Assembly (NCBI GenBank): GCA_964453575.1
Contig: CAYVRW010000050.1
Coordinates: 1 to 17,221, forward strand
Source of the DNA: JABDBK01 sp964453575
Lineage (GTDB): Bacteria > Pseudomonadota > Gammaproteobacteria > DSM-16500
Length of the DNA stretch: 17,221 nt
Reading direction: 5' to 3'
Below are positions 6,647 to 13,165 of this stretch, in pieces. The translations under genes and the position numbers were made by a program. Numbering within the stretch: position 1 is the stretch's first letter; each line of letters starts with the position of its first letter. Under the pieces are notes generated by a model. The model worked only from the letters and a program-made list of their open reading frames with translations. It did no database searches and was not told where the DNA came from.

Positions 6647-7930
6647 TCACTGGATCCCGCGGACAAGCCTCGGGACGACGGATGATTTTTCTTCTTCCGA
6701 TTCCTTAATAAAAAATAATGCTATCATAAATGCCAGAATATATGTTACAAAAATAATATAAGCTCCATTTTTGTAATGACTTGCAGCATACGTAGTGGCT
6801 CCTTGGTTTCCTAATTCAATCACTTTGCCAATAATGGGTTGAAATATTGCACCCGATATCACAACAGCCATATTGTTAAATGCAATGGCGGTTCCTCTCA
6901 CAGAATGTTTATTGTTATCTTTGATAAGTACAAAACACAATCCTTGGCCAGTACACGCAACGCCTGCAAAAAATAAAAGTACTCCCACGGCCGTTTGTGA
7001 AAAATGAAAATTAAGTAATAAACCAAATGCAGTAATGCCTATTGAAGATGTGACAATTAAGGGCAAGACACGATTATTGAGTGCCGTTGCAATAATTCCT
7101 AGAATAGGGCTTCCTAGAGCAAGACCAAGCCACATCAATGAGCATAAGAATGCTGATGAATCTTGATCAAAATGATTTATCGAGCTAAGATAAGGTACAC
7201 CCCACAAAGAAGCAAAACTTGCCATAGGTGCCCAAAGCAAACATGAAAAGCCAGCCAAGTACCAAGTTTGTGGTTGTATTATAATTTCTTTTAAACTTAT
7301 AAAAATATTATTTGATGGATGATGAATACGATTTTTTTCATACTTTAATAAAGTCCATACTATAATAGCTAGCACTATTCCTGTGATTGAAATCATTAAC
7401 AATGTTTCACGCCAACCCATTAAATTAACTAAAGTACATATGGGCATTTGACCTAATATAGCGCCCATAGCACCTAACAGTTGAGTGATTCCAGTCATGA
7501 TTGCAAAATATTTTGCTTTAAATAAATCTGCTGAAACAACTAACACAGCAACAAAAGCAAATGCAGAGCCTGAGCCCATCAATAAGCGCGCAATAGAACC
7601 CACGATAATATTATTTGCTAAAGAAAATAATAAAGTGCCCATGGAGCAGACGAGAATAGAAAGCGTTATAATGATGCGTGGATTATATCTGTCAAAAAGT
7701 AATCCGGAGGGTATTTGCATACCCGCATAAGTATAAAAATAAATGCCTGACATGAGGCCCAGTCCAAATGCACCGATATTTAAATCACGCATAAGTTGAG
7801 TGGACATCACGCTTGGTGAAACTTGTATGGCCATTTCAAAGATTAAAAAAAATGATACGATGCAATATATGAGTAATATTTTCCATTTTGAGATGGGAAT
7901 ATTTACGGTTGGGTTCATTTGTACTTCCAT
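6647..7930 (-). CDS. MFS transporter, first gene of the tyrosine operon
   Basis: Major facilitator superfamily permease, 427 aa, about twelve hydrophobic segments. Motif A is visible in the loop after helix 2 (GLLFDRYNPR, about residues 77-86), followed by the helix-4 segment RLLMGSGSAFAFVAVLVVSADLF. A cytoplasmic stretch around residues 195-215 separates the two six-helix halves. The family in Legionella and Coxiella includes amino acid importers (Pht-like) and metabolite carriers. The substrate cannot be read from sequence; position suggests tyrosine, 4-hydroxyphenylpyruvate or a related aromatic. GAGGAAAT precedes the ATG at close spacing (about 4 nt), and an ATG four codons later is an alternative. 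The last ~10 residues (VVPRLVRGIQ) are encoded by a dispersed palindromic repeat, so the native protein probably ended near EESEEEKS. Confidence 0.88.
   Translation of the reverse strand: MEVQMNPTVNIPISKWKILLIYCIVSFFLIFEMAIQVSPSVMSTQLMRDLNIGAFGLGLMSGIYFYTYAGMQIPSGLLFDRYNPRIIITLSILVCSMGTLLFSLANNIIVGSIARLLMGSGSAFAFVAVLVVSADLFKAKYFAIMTGITQLLGAMGAILGQMPICTLVNLMGWRETLLMISITGIVLAIIVWTLLKYEKNRIHHPSNNIFISLKEIIIQPQTWYLAGFSCLLWAPMASFASLWGVPYLSSINHFDQDSSAFLCSLMWLGLALGSPILGIIATALNNRVLPLIVTSSIGITAFGLLLNFHFSQTAVGVLLFFAGVACTGQGLCFVLIKDNNKHSVRGTAIAFNNMAVVISGAIFQPIIGKVIELGNQGATTYAASHYKNGAYIIFVTYILAFMIALFFIKESEEEKSSVVPRLVRGIQ
6650..6682. repeat. Short palindromic repeat inside the 3' end of the MFS gene (RPE-like)
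   Basis: The stretch contains CCCGCGG (6656-6662), a 5-nt loop ACAAG, and CCTCGGG (6668-6674), a 7-bp stem with one mismatch, flanked by TGGATC and GACGACGG. Sequence of the form CTGGATCCCGCGG..AAGCC.CGGGACGACGG is a familiar high-copy palindrome in Rickettsia, Coxiella and other proteobacterial genomes (general knowledge). It supplies the final sense codons of the MFS gene on the minus strand, with the stop at 6647-6649. Confidence 0.7.
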
Positions 7931-7973
7931 ATTTCCTCGTGAATGATATCATAGCTCACTTACTTCTGCCGTT

Positions 7974-8002
7974 AATCTAGCGTGAGTCTATGAATTTAAC
8001 AA
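7974..8002 (-). promoter_or_regulatory. Candidate promoter of the tyrosine operon
   Basis: On the minus strand a -35-like TTGTTA (7997-8002) and a -10-like TAGATT (7974-7979) are 17 nt apart, placing transcription start about 35 nt upstream of the MFS ATG. Each hexamer has mismatches to consensus, so this is a weak, regulated-looking promoter at best. No other better pair was found in the 226-nt divergent gap. Confidence 0.3.
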
Positions 8003-8017
8003 GTTAATAGTTATAGC

Positions 8018-8053
8018 GGCTTAAAAATAGCTTAAGTTACGTAAATTTAAGCC
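8018..8053. promoter_or_regulatory. Inverted repeat in divergent intergenic region, operator candidate
   Basis: GGCTTAAA (8018-8025) and TTTAAGCC (8046-8053) are exact reverse complements separated by 20 nt, and a CTTAAG hexamer palindrome lies between them. It is located between the divergent operon and mltD starts, just upstream of the candidate operon promoter. It could be a regulator binding site for the tyrosine operon. No regulator gene is present in the window, and AT-rich DNA produces such repeats by chance fairly often. Confidence 0.25.
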
Positions 8054-8118
8054 TTTTATGCTCATTTATTTGATATAAAAATCATCAAAATTTCAATTAG
8101 TTACCAAAAGTCAAGCAT

Positions 8119-8124
8119 TATAAT
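8119..8124 (+). promoter_or_regulatory. Candidate -10 box for mltD
   Basis: A perfect TATAAT lies 32 nt before the mltD ATG, leaving a normal leader with AGGGAG Shine-Dalgarno. No good -35 hexamer is found at 16-18 nt upstream, so the call rests on the -10 alone. Confidence 0.35.
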
Positions 8125-8156
8125 TACCAATTAGCATTGTCTCAAAGGGAGTTTTT

Positions 8157-9134
8157 ATGTATCATGGCCGGATGCAATTAGTCGTGAACTTTTCAAAATT
8201 TGTAGTATTATCTGTATTGAGTTTCTGTTTATTAACTACTTGGTATGGTAAGAATACTTTAGATATCATTCCATTTGATACTTTCTCTACTGATGAAGAA
8301 GTGATTAGCAGAGATCATGGATCAACGGACTCTATCTGGAGTACATTACGCAGCGGATTCAAGTTAGATCACAGAACAAATACAGCGCAAGTCCAAGCTG
8401 AAATTCGTAAGCTTCAAGCAGATCAACAGAAGTTTTCCGATATTTTAAGAGCTGCGGGTCCGTACATCTATTTCATTCATAAACAAACACAACTTCGTGG
8501 TTTGCCTGCTGAAATGGCGCTGATTCCTGTTATTGAAAGTGAATTTAATCCTAATGATTATTCTCATGCGGGTGCGACCGGTCTTTGGCAATTGATGCGC
8601 GGTACTGCACGAGAACTCGGCATTAAAGTTATTTCTGGATACGATGGTCGTCGTAATGTAATAGCGTCGACTCACGCGGCATTGGCTTATTTGAATGACT
8701 TAGGCAACTATTTTAAAGGCAATTGGTACCTTGCATTAGCAGCTTATAATGCTGGTCAAGGGCGTATTGATCAAGCGATTAGACGTGCTGGCAGCCATAG
8801 TTTTTGGAATTTACCTGTACCTCGGGAAACAAAATATTATGTTCCTAAGCTGCTTGCGGTTGCTGCCATGGTTGAAAATCCAAAAAAATATGGAGTTACC
8901 TTACCACCTGTTACTAACCAACCTTATTTCGCAGAATTGCAACTTAAAAAAGCAGTTAATCTTGCGAAAATGTCTAAATCGTTGGGTGTGGACATAGATA
9001 CATTGCGCACTTTAAATCCAGATTATAAAACAGGTACAGTTGTTTCAAAAAATGGCGTTTATTCATTTCTTGTTCCTGTGGATAAATTAGCTGCTGCCAA
9101 ATCTCAATTAGCTGGAAGTATTGTATCCAGTTAA
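8157..9134 (+). CDS. mltD: MltD-like membrane-bound lytic murein transglycosylase
   Basis: Family 1 (Slt70/MltD type) lytic transglycosylase that cleaves the peptidoglycan MurNAc-GlcNAc bond in the periplasm. It has 325 aa. Residues about 10-28 are a hydrophobic export signal; the Cys24 context (LSFC) does not fit a lipobox, so it is not obviously a lipoprotein as E. coli MltD is. The SLT domain spans about 100-235: PVIESEFNP with catalytic Glu127, GATGLWQLM (139-147), and AAYNAGQGRIDQAI (195-208). After it comes a single degenerate LysM-like stretch (LAKMSKSLGVDIDTLRTLNPDY); E. coli MltD (~450 aa) has LysM repeats here, so this one is short. The ATG is supported by AGGGAG 5 nt upstream. It is divergent from the tyrosine operon and appears monocistronic. 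Confidence 0.92.
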   Translation: MYHGRMQLVVNFSKFVVLSVLSFCLLTTWYGKNTLDIIPFDTFSTDEEVISRDHGSTDSIWSTLRSGFKLDHRTNTAQVQAEIRKLQADQQKFSDILRAAGPYIYFIHKQTQLRGLPAEMALIPVIESEFNPNDYSHAGATGLWQLMRGTARELGIKVISGYDGRRNVIASTHAALAYLNDLGNYFKGNWYLALAAYNAGQGRIDQAIRRAGSHSFWNLPVPRETKYYVPKLLAVAAMVENPKKYGVTLPPVTNQPYFAELQLKKAVNLAKMSKSLGVDIDTLRTLNPDYKTGTVVSKNGVYSFLVPVDKLAAAKSQLAGSIVSS

Positions 9135-9169
9135 CGTTTTGTTGTCTAAATCGGCATCATAGAAGAGAG

Positions 9170-9329
9170 AGCCCCCTTGAAAAGGGGGTCGACGCCCTGC
9201 GTCGGGGGGATTTATTCCACGATCCTATAATACAAGACATAAAATAAACTTTGCTACCGCTGTAAAAATCCCCCCGCCGTGCGAAAAGAAGAAGATGCAC
9301 GGCGACCCCCTTTAAAAAAGGGGGTGCTA
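9170..9329. repeat. 160-bp composite inverted repeat, MITE-like element 3
   Basis: The ends are nested hairpins. On the left, CCCCC/GGGGG around TTGAAAA is followed by CGACGCCCTGCGTCG and GGGGGGATTT. On the right is AAATCCCCCC, then GCCGTGC/GCACGGC around a purine-rich loop, then CCCCC/GGGGG around TTTAAAAAA. Left and right halves are reverse complements in overall plan, with an AT-rich centre of about 55 nt that includes TATAAT. This resembles the common AAATCCCCCC/AAAGGGGG dispersed palindromes. It lies just past mltD and may also stop mltD transcription, though no T-run follows the stems. The remaining gap sequence to 9383 shows nothing else. Confidence 0.75.
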
Positions 9330-9383
9330 GATAAGTAATTCACCTAATATTTTTTCTCTTTCAATTCATTATATGATTATTTA

Positions 9384-10463
9384 ATGATACCTATCATTGC
9401 CCAAGCCATCGCTGCCTATTTAATAGGCACTCTTGTTTTTGACTTAATCCATTATATGTTTCACCGCTTTCTTGAATCTAACCATAAAATATTGAAAGCC
9501 ATCGGACATCTGCATTTATCACATCATCGTTTTTATACCTCTGATTTAACTATTCAACCCGAATGGACTAAAAAAAATTTGCTCAATCACGTTCTTGTTG
9601 AATATACCGTTCATATGCTAAGTATTTTTTCTTGCATATTATTTTTTAATCCCATAGCAATCTTTGCAGCGGCATTATTCGAAACATGTATTTTTATAGG
9701 CGTATGTTATTGTCAGGGCAGGGATGCACATCATAAAATATATGATATATTGCCTGCTTATCGCGGCAGTTTATTTGTCAGCGCGGAGTATCATGCCATG
9801 CATCATTTACACCCTACAAAATTTTTTAGCTCGAGCATTAAATTACTCGATTATTTGCTAGGCAGCGCATGTCATCTTAAAGGTAAACACATTGTGATGA
9901 CCGGTTCAAACGGTGCATTAGGTCGTCATATGAAAAAATTATTAGAAAAAGAAGGTGCAACCATTAGCTGTTTTAAGTTTGGGGTTGATTATGATTATGA
10001 TCATTATGAAAATTTAACAGAAAAGCTTGCAAGCGCTGACATATTATTTTTATGCCATGGATCAAAATTTGAAAATGCACAACAAGCTAATTGTGATTCA
10101 TTTGTCAGTATCATTGAACTATTTAAAAAAGTACGTAAACCTAGCAAAGAGCCGCATGAAATTTGGGGTGTGGGCTCAGAAATAGAATGCCATCCTTGTT
10201 TTGGCATCAAAAAAATAAAAGTCTATGCCGCATCAAAAAGAAATTATGCAAAATTTGCAAGACATTATTACCGCGATAAAAATATACAATATCGCCATCT
10301 TGTACACTCAGCCTTTATCTCACCCATGGGCCCGGGATTAATGACTGCAAGCTTTGCTGCAAAAATGACTTTATTTTTTATCAAGCGTGGTTTTAAATAT
10401 GTCCCTGTGACTTACACCGGATTTGCCTGGCTTAATTATTTTAGATTTTTATTTAATAAATAA
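9384..10463 (+). CDS. Fatty acid hydroxylase / short-chain dehydrogenase fusion
   Basis: Two-domain protein, 359 aa. Residues 1 to ~160 form an integral-membrane fatty acid hydroxylase/sterol desaturase domain with the di-iron histidine clusters HYMFH (His23, His27), HLSHH (His44, 47, 48) and EYHAMHH (His137, 140, 141), plus His116-His117. From ~167 a Rossmann SDR domain follows: TGSNGALG (173-180) for NAD(P) binding, Ser265 in GVGSEIE, and YAASK (Tyr281, Lys285), the catalytic YxxxK. A sterol desaturase/SDR fusion architecture is known in some bacteria, including cyanobacteria. The likely role is lipid or aldehyde oxidation-reduction at the inner membrane; the exact substrate is unknown. No clear Shine-Dalgarno precedes the ATG. 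The C-terminal tail (residues ~325-359) is again hydrophobic and could re-associate with the membrane. Confidence 0.82.
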   Translation: MIPIIAQAIAAYLIGTLVFDLIHYMFHRFLESNHKILKAIGHLHLSHHRFYTSDLTIQPEWTKKNLLNHVLVEYTVHMLSIFSCILFFNPIAIFAAALFETCIFIGVCYCQGRDAHHKIYDILPAYRGSLFVSAEYHAMHHLHPTKFFSSSIKLLDYLLGSACHLKGKHIVMTGSNGALGRHMKKLLEKEGATISCFKFGVDYDYDHYENLTEKLASADILFLCHGSKFENAQQANCDSFVSIIELFKKVRKPSKEPHEIWGVGSEIECHPCFGIKKIKVYAASKRNYAKFARHYYRDKNIQYRHLVHSAFISPMGPGLMTASFAAKMTLFFIKRGFKYVPVTYTGFAWLNYFRFLFNK

Positions 10464-10515
10464 TAGAAAAGATGTAACATATCCAACACCAAATAATTAT
10501 TAAAACGAGGATAAT

Positions 10516-10899
10516 ATGAAAAAGAAAATATCTCTGCTTGCTATATTCCTTTCATCATGCTTACTTTTCACAGGTTGCGCAAAAAACATACAACCTGGAA
10601 TTTATGATGCCAGTGAAGTGGGTAAAATGAAAAAAGTAGTTCCTGGCGTCATTATATCTAAAAGACCCATCAAGATAGTTAAAAAATCAAGCAATCCAGA
10701 GGTTAATGAAGATCAAGCTATACCTCAAGGCAGCAACGTAAAACGTTCACATGGTTATGAATTAATTGTTAAATTAAATGATGGTGATATCGTTTCTATT
10801 GCGCAAGATGAAGATTTAAAGCTTAAAGTCAAACAACATGTGTTAGTTATTTATGGTGATAATACTCGTATTGTTGCTGATGAAGGTAGTGACGATTAA
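10516..10899 (+). CDS. SlyB/Pcp-like outer-membrane lipoprotein lacking the glycine zipper
   Basis: 127-aa lipoprotein. It has an Lys-rich start, a hydrophobic core, and the lipobox LFTGC, so Cys21 is the lipidation site. After it comes DASEVGKMKKVVPGVIISKRPIKI (about 31-54), matching the start of Pcp/SlyB proteins (ASEVG...GTVVSVRPVKI). Then there is a charged linker (55-79) and GYELIVKLNDGDIVSIAQDED..VKQHVLVIYGDNTRIV (80-120), matching the SlyB C-terminal beta domain. The glycine-zipper transmembrane hairpin that normally sits between these two parts is absent. SlyB family members support envelope integrity. Good Shine-Dalgarno GAGGA before the ATG. It lies 52 nt after the hydroxylase/SDR gene and may share its transcript. 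Confidence 0.75.
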   Translation: MKKKISLLAIFLSSCLLFTGCAKNIQPGIYDASEVGKMKKVVPGVIISKRPIKIVKKSSNPEVNEDQAIPQGSNVKRSHGYELIVKLNDGDIVSIAQDEDLKLKVKQHVLVIYGDNTRIVADEGSDD

Positions 10900-10914
10900 T
10901 CACGAGACATCTAT

Positions 10915-10942
10915 TTGATCAAACTATTATATAGTGTATAAT
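10915..10942 (+). promoter_or_regulatory. Strong promoter candidate of the glycosyltransferase effector gene
   Basis: TTGATC (10915-10920) and a perfect TATAAT (10937-10942) are separated by 16 nt, and the start codon lies 31 nt downstream of the -10. The spacer is AT-rich. I saw no paired TTAAT (PmrA) or GTAAA (CpxR) direct repeats of the kind used by Legionella effector regulators. Confidence 0.6.
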
Positions 10943-10973
10943 AATAACTCTATATAAATAAGAGATCAGATAG

Positions 10974-12245
10974 ATGCAAAGTTCAACCACCATACTTTTA
11001 TCACATCCACCCATACATTACGTTTGGATAGGCCCGCCAAGTGAAAGCTCATCTGATGCAGTTATCAAGATTCTTGAGCATGATGTCAAAGGGCCTAAGC
11101 AAATGGCTGACCAAAACAAATCAAACCCCATTGTCTTTTTTTGCCTGAAAGAGTATTTATCTCATTATCGTGAAACATTTGCAGGGAAGCCTAATGTGCA
11201 AGTATCTTCTATTGAGGATTATATAGAAGAAGTTAGCAAGTCAGGCGATGCTTTTCAAAAGAAATTTGCAGCTATTGTTTTAAAAAATATAACTACATTA
11301 TTAAAACGCGGATCGGTAAGGGATTTTGTCACTGTAAAAGAAATATTTTCGTTATTTTTGGTTGCCGTAAGTGGTGGTTATTTTATGGATACCAATGTCA
11401 GTCCATTGACCAGTGGTGAAGTCATATTGCCTTGGTATGATAGATTCCAAGCACCTGTGTTAGATAATTCTAATGTAGAATGCTGGATGTTCCATGCACC
11501 TAAATATGATAGTGTGATTAAAGCTATTTTAGAAACCTATCTAAGTCATTGGGGCGAAACAGAAGTGATTTATAATCCTAAAAATTATTTTGAATCGTAT
11601 CATACTCGAATGGGTAACTTGATTATTGATTCTATCGAAAAGCATTTGCAACGACCGACCGCTTGGGAATTAGAAGACGATGGAAATAGTTGTCGTATAA
11701 ATATAACAAAATTAAATTTACAAAAAACTTATTATAACACACATAAATATGCTGTTATGCATAACACAAAACCGAGAGGCATATTATGCTGGGCTATCAT
11801 GAATGCTGATACGAAATTTTTAAGTGATATTATTGATAAAGGTCTTGATGTTAATGAATATAAAATTGCGGGTAAATCACCTCTTTTTTTCGCTTTAATA
11901 TGGGGAAGAATAGATTCTGTAGATCTTTTGCTATCTAAAGGTGCTGTGCTTTCCGAAAAAGAGACAAGTGAAGTCATTTATGAGGTAATAAAAACTAATG
12001 AAGTTGATTTATTAAGATTTATTCTTACTAAGCTTAAAGTCGATGTGAATCAATTTATTTATCATAAATCATTATTGAAGCATGCAAGAGACCATAAAAG
12101 TCGCGATGTGGCAGTTTATTTAGAAATACAAGGTGCTAAAGCTGAACAAACATCAGGCTTATGTTGCAGATTCTATAGAAAGCATAAATCAAATGCCCCT
12201 GCCGTGGATGAAGAAAAAAAGCCTTTATCGTATGTTATTTCGTAG
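10974..12245 (+). CDS. TcdA/SetA-like glycosyltransferase with C-terminal ankyrin-like repeats, effector candidate
   Basis: 423 aa, no signal peptide, no membrane segment. The N-terminus IHYVWIGPP (14-22) and the segment GGYFMDTNVSPL (134-145) are the two hallmarks of the Gly_transf_sug/TcdA-TcdB catalytic domain (GT-A fold, nucleotide-sugar donor). The metal-binding DxD that is usually GGIYLDxDV here reads Asp139-Thr-Asn141, a DxN variant. Residues about 260-390 contain ankyrin-like helical pairs: RGILCWAIMNADTKFLSDIIDKGLDVN, KSPLFFALIWGRIDSVDLLLSKGA, and a weaker one with VDLLRFILTKLKVDVN. A Cys397-Cys398 pair followed by Arg/Lys, and a tail with Glu-Glu-Lys-Lys, end the protein. Such glycosyltransferase/ankyrin combinations are typical of Dot/Icm effectors that modify host proteins; secretion is inferred. 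An AAGAG precedes the ATG weakly. Confidence 0.72.
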   Translation: MQSSTTILLSHPPIHYVWIGPPSESSSDAVIKILEHDVKGPKQMADQNKSNPIVFFCLKEYLSHYRETFAGKPNVQVSSIEDYIEEVSKSGDAFQKKFAAIVLKNITTLLKRGSVRDFVTVKEIFSLFLVAVSGGYFMDTNVSPLTSGEVILPWYDRFQAPVLDNSNVECWMFHAPKYDSVIKAILETYLSHWGETEVIYNPKNYFESYHTRMGNLIIDSIEKHLQRPTAWELEDDGNSCRINITKLNLQKTYYNTHKYAVMHNTKPRGILCWAIMNADTKFLSDIIDKGLDVNEYKIAGKSPLFFALIWGRIDSVDLLLSKGAVLSEKETSEVIYEVIKTNEVDLLRFILTKLKVDVNQFIYHKSLLKHARDHKSRDVAVYLEIQGAKAEQTSGLCCRFYRKHKSNAPAVDEEKKPLSYVIS

Positions 12246-12279
12246 ATTTGCGAAGCCATACTGGCTAAACTAAATACAT

Positions 12280-12318
12280 TAGCTTCTATAATGAATTAAA
12301 TAAAACCATGAGAAGCTA
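12280..12318. other. Small inverted repeat between effector gene and small ORF
   Basis: TAGCTTCT (12280-12287) and AGAAGCTA (12311-12318) are reverse complements around 23 nt. A smaller hairpin AGCCA-TAC-TGGCT (12254-12266) sits just after the effector stop. Neither is followed by a T-run, so they are poor terminators. One may still end or stabilise the transcript. Confidence 0.25.
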
Positions 12319-12325
12319 TTCAATA

Positions 12326-12354
12326 TTGTTATCTTAATCCTAAGCGTTTATACT
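12326..12354 (+). promoter_or_regulatory. Promoter candidate for the two small genes
   Basis: TTGTTA (12326-12331) and TATACT (12349-12354) have ideal 17-nt spacing. The start codon of the 52-aa gene is 33 nt beyond the -10, leaving room for its AAGGGA Shine-Dalgarno. Confidence 0.55.
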
Positions 12355-12387
12355 CGGTGTGAGTTTAATATTTTAAGGGATTAATAT

Positions 12388-12546
12388 ATGAGACTTGTCA
12401 AAAATATTGGTTTTTTTCTTCTTGCGATTTATCTAATTATCATCGGTCTTTCAAGTATCACTCCAACTATTATGATGAATATTCCTGGTATTGTAATGGG
12501 GATACTTGCGCTTGTTGCAGGTATATTTATTCTCATCGGTAAATAG
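12388..12546 (+). CDS. 52-aa hydrophobic inner-membrane protein
   Basis: The frame runs from ATG 12388 to TAG 12546. The N-terminus is MRLVKN, followed by a hydrophobic segment GFFLLAIYLIIIGLSSI (about 8-24), a short turn with Pro, and a second segment IPGIVMGILALVAGIFILIG (about 32-51), ending in Lys. This is a two-helix membrane hairpin with Gly-rich second helix. AAGGGA lies 7 nt before the start and a good promoter lies upstream, so I take it as real. Similar ~50-aa two-helix proteins of unknown role are common in gammaproteobacteria. It could form an oligomeric membrane assembly; a type I toxin is conceivable but nothing specific supports it. Confidence 0.68.
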   Translation: MRLVKNIGFFLLAIYLIIIGLSSITPTIMMNIPGIVMGILALVAGIFILIGK

Positions 12547-12585
12547 TTATCATAACCTGTTGGTTGACAACTAGAAGAGGAAGCA

Positions 12586-12774
12586 ATGAGATATTATACA
12601 AAAGGGCATATTCAAATAGGTGATATACAAGCTTTTAAACAAATGATTGAAGATACTCATCATAAATTATTTATTCAACGTGAAGAATATAGACATGCTA
12701 AAAATTGTCATAATTTTTCACATCTTGATAAATATTACCGAGCTGATATTAAAATAGAAGCTACAGAGAGTTAA
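12586..12774 (+). CDS. 62-aa hypothetical protein, His/Tyr-rich
   Basis: Not recognised. It is soluble and polar, with six His, seven Tyr and a single Cys (NCHNF). The segment AFKQMIEDTHHKLFIQREEYRHAKNCHNF (about 16-44) should be helical and amphipathic. A strong AGAGGA Shine-Dalgarno lies 4 nt before the ATG, and the gene starts 39 nt after the 52-aa membrane gene, so the pair is probably one transcript. Its stop shares the tetranucleotide TTAA with the stop of the convergent membrane-protein gene. The Shine-Dalgarno and position support a real gene; function is unknown. Confidence 0.55.
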   Translation: MRYYTKGHIQIGDIQAFKQMIEDTHHKLFIQREEYRHAKNCHNFSHLDKYYRADIKIEATES

Positions 12775-13130
12775 AATATCCAGGTTTTTGGATTGGGGAT
12801 CGGTTCATTGCGCATCAGTGATTTTAAACCTTTAACAAGGCGAATAAACCACCAAATGATGCAAATGGGTATTAGGAAGAAACCGATTATTAGAAATATC
12901 AGTGCACCTGATATAGTAAAATAGAGTAACCCAATCCAAAACGATCTAATTAAATATCTATAATGTGATTTTAGTATGGATTTAGCATCGTTTTCAAATA
13001 TGTAAGCAAAAATCACTCCTAATAGCGGTAAAGCGGGCACACAAATTATCATATTTAGAATATAGATAATATAGGCTGCCTTAGTGGTAACCGGGTCTTC
13101 AGCAATGGGTGTATCAGTATTTATTGTCAT
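12771..13130 (-). CDS. DUF4870/COG3671-like membrane protein
   Basis: 119 aa with a polar N-terminus, a membrane segment at about 20-45, a conserved-looking cytosolic HYRYLIRSFW motif (56-65), two closely packed membrane segments to about 98, and the C-terminal signature WWFIRLVKGLKSLMRNEPIPNP. The arrangement matches the COG3671/DUF4870-like small membrane proteins (H[FY]R.QI.TFW.G...W...R..KG......EPI..P). I choose ATG 13130; a TTG at 13145 would add five residues. There is no visible Shine-Dalgarno at either, and a promoter-like sequence ends 6 nt before this ATG, so the mRNA may be leaderless. Function of the family is unknown. Confidence 0.75.
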   Translation of the reverse strand: MTINTDTPIAEDPVTTKAAYIIYILNMIICVPALPLLGVIFAYIFENDAKSILKSHYRYLIRSFWIGLLYFTISGALIFLIIGFFLIPICIIWWFIRLVKGLKSLMRNEPIPNPKTWIF

Positions 13131-13136
13131 AATTAA

Positions 13137-13165
13137 AGCATACAATTTTCGCGGGATTTATGCAA
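13137..13165 (-). promoter_or_regulatory. Promoter candidate abutting the DUF4870-like gene start
   Basis: On the minus strand TTGCAT (13160-13165) and TATGCT (13137-13142) are 17 nt apart. The ATG at 13130 begins 7 nt after the -10, the normal distance for the transcription start itself. Confidence 0.4.

Noticed and set aside
10900..10973. PmrA or CpxR box upstream of the effector candidate
   Set aside because: I looked for paired TTAAT or GTAAA repeats at the right spacing; only single TTAAT occurrences are present.
12246..12387. Rho-independent terminator after the effector gene
   Set aside because: The two small inverted repeats have short AT-containing stems or long loops and lack a T-run.
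12388..12774. Toxin-antitoxin pair made of the 52-aa and 62-aa genes
   Set aside because: The hydrophobic protein resembles common harmless two-helix proteins, the partner has no DNA-binding or antitoxin motif, and no antisense RNA promoter was recognised. Kept only as unknown small genes.
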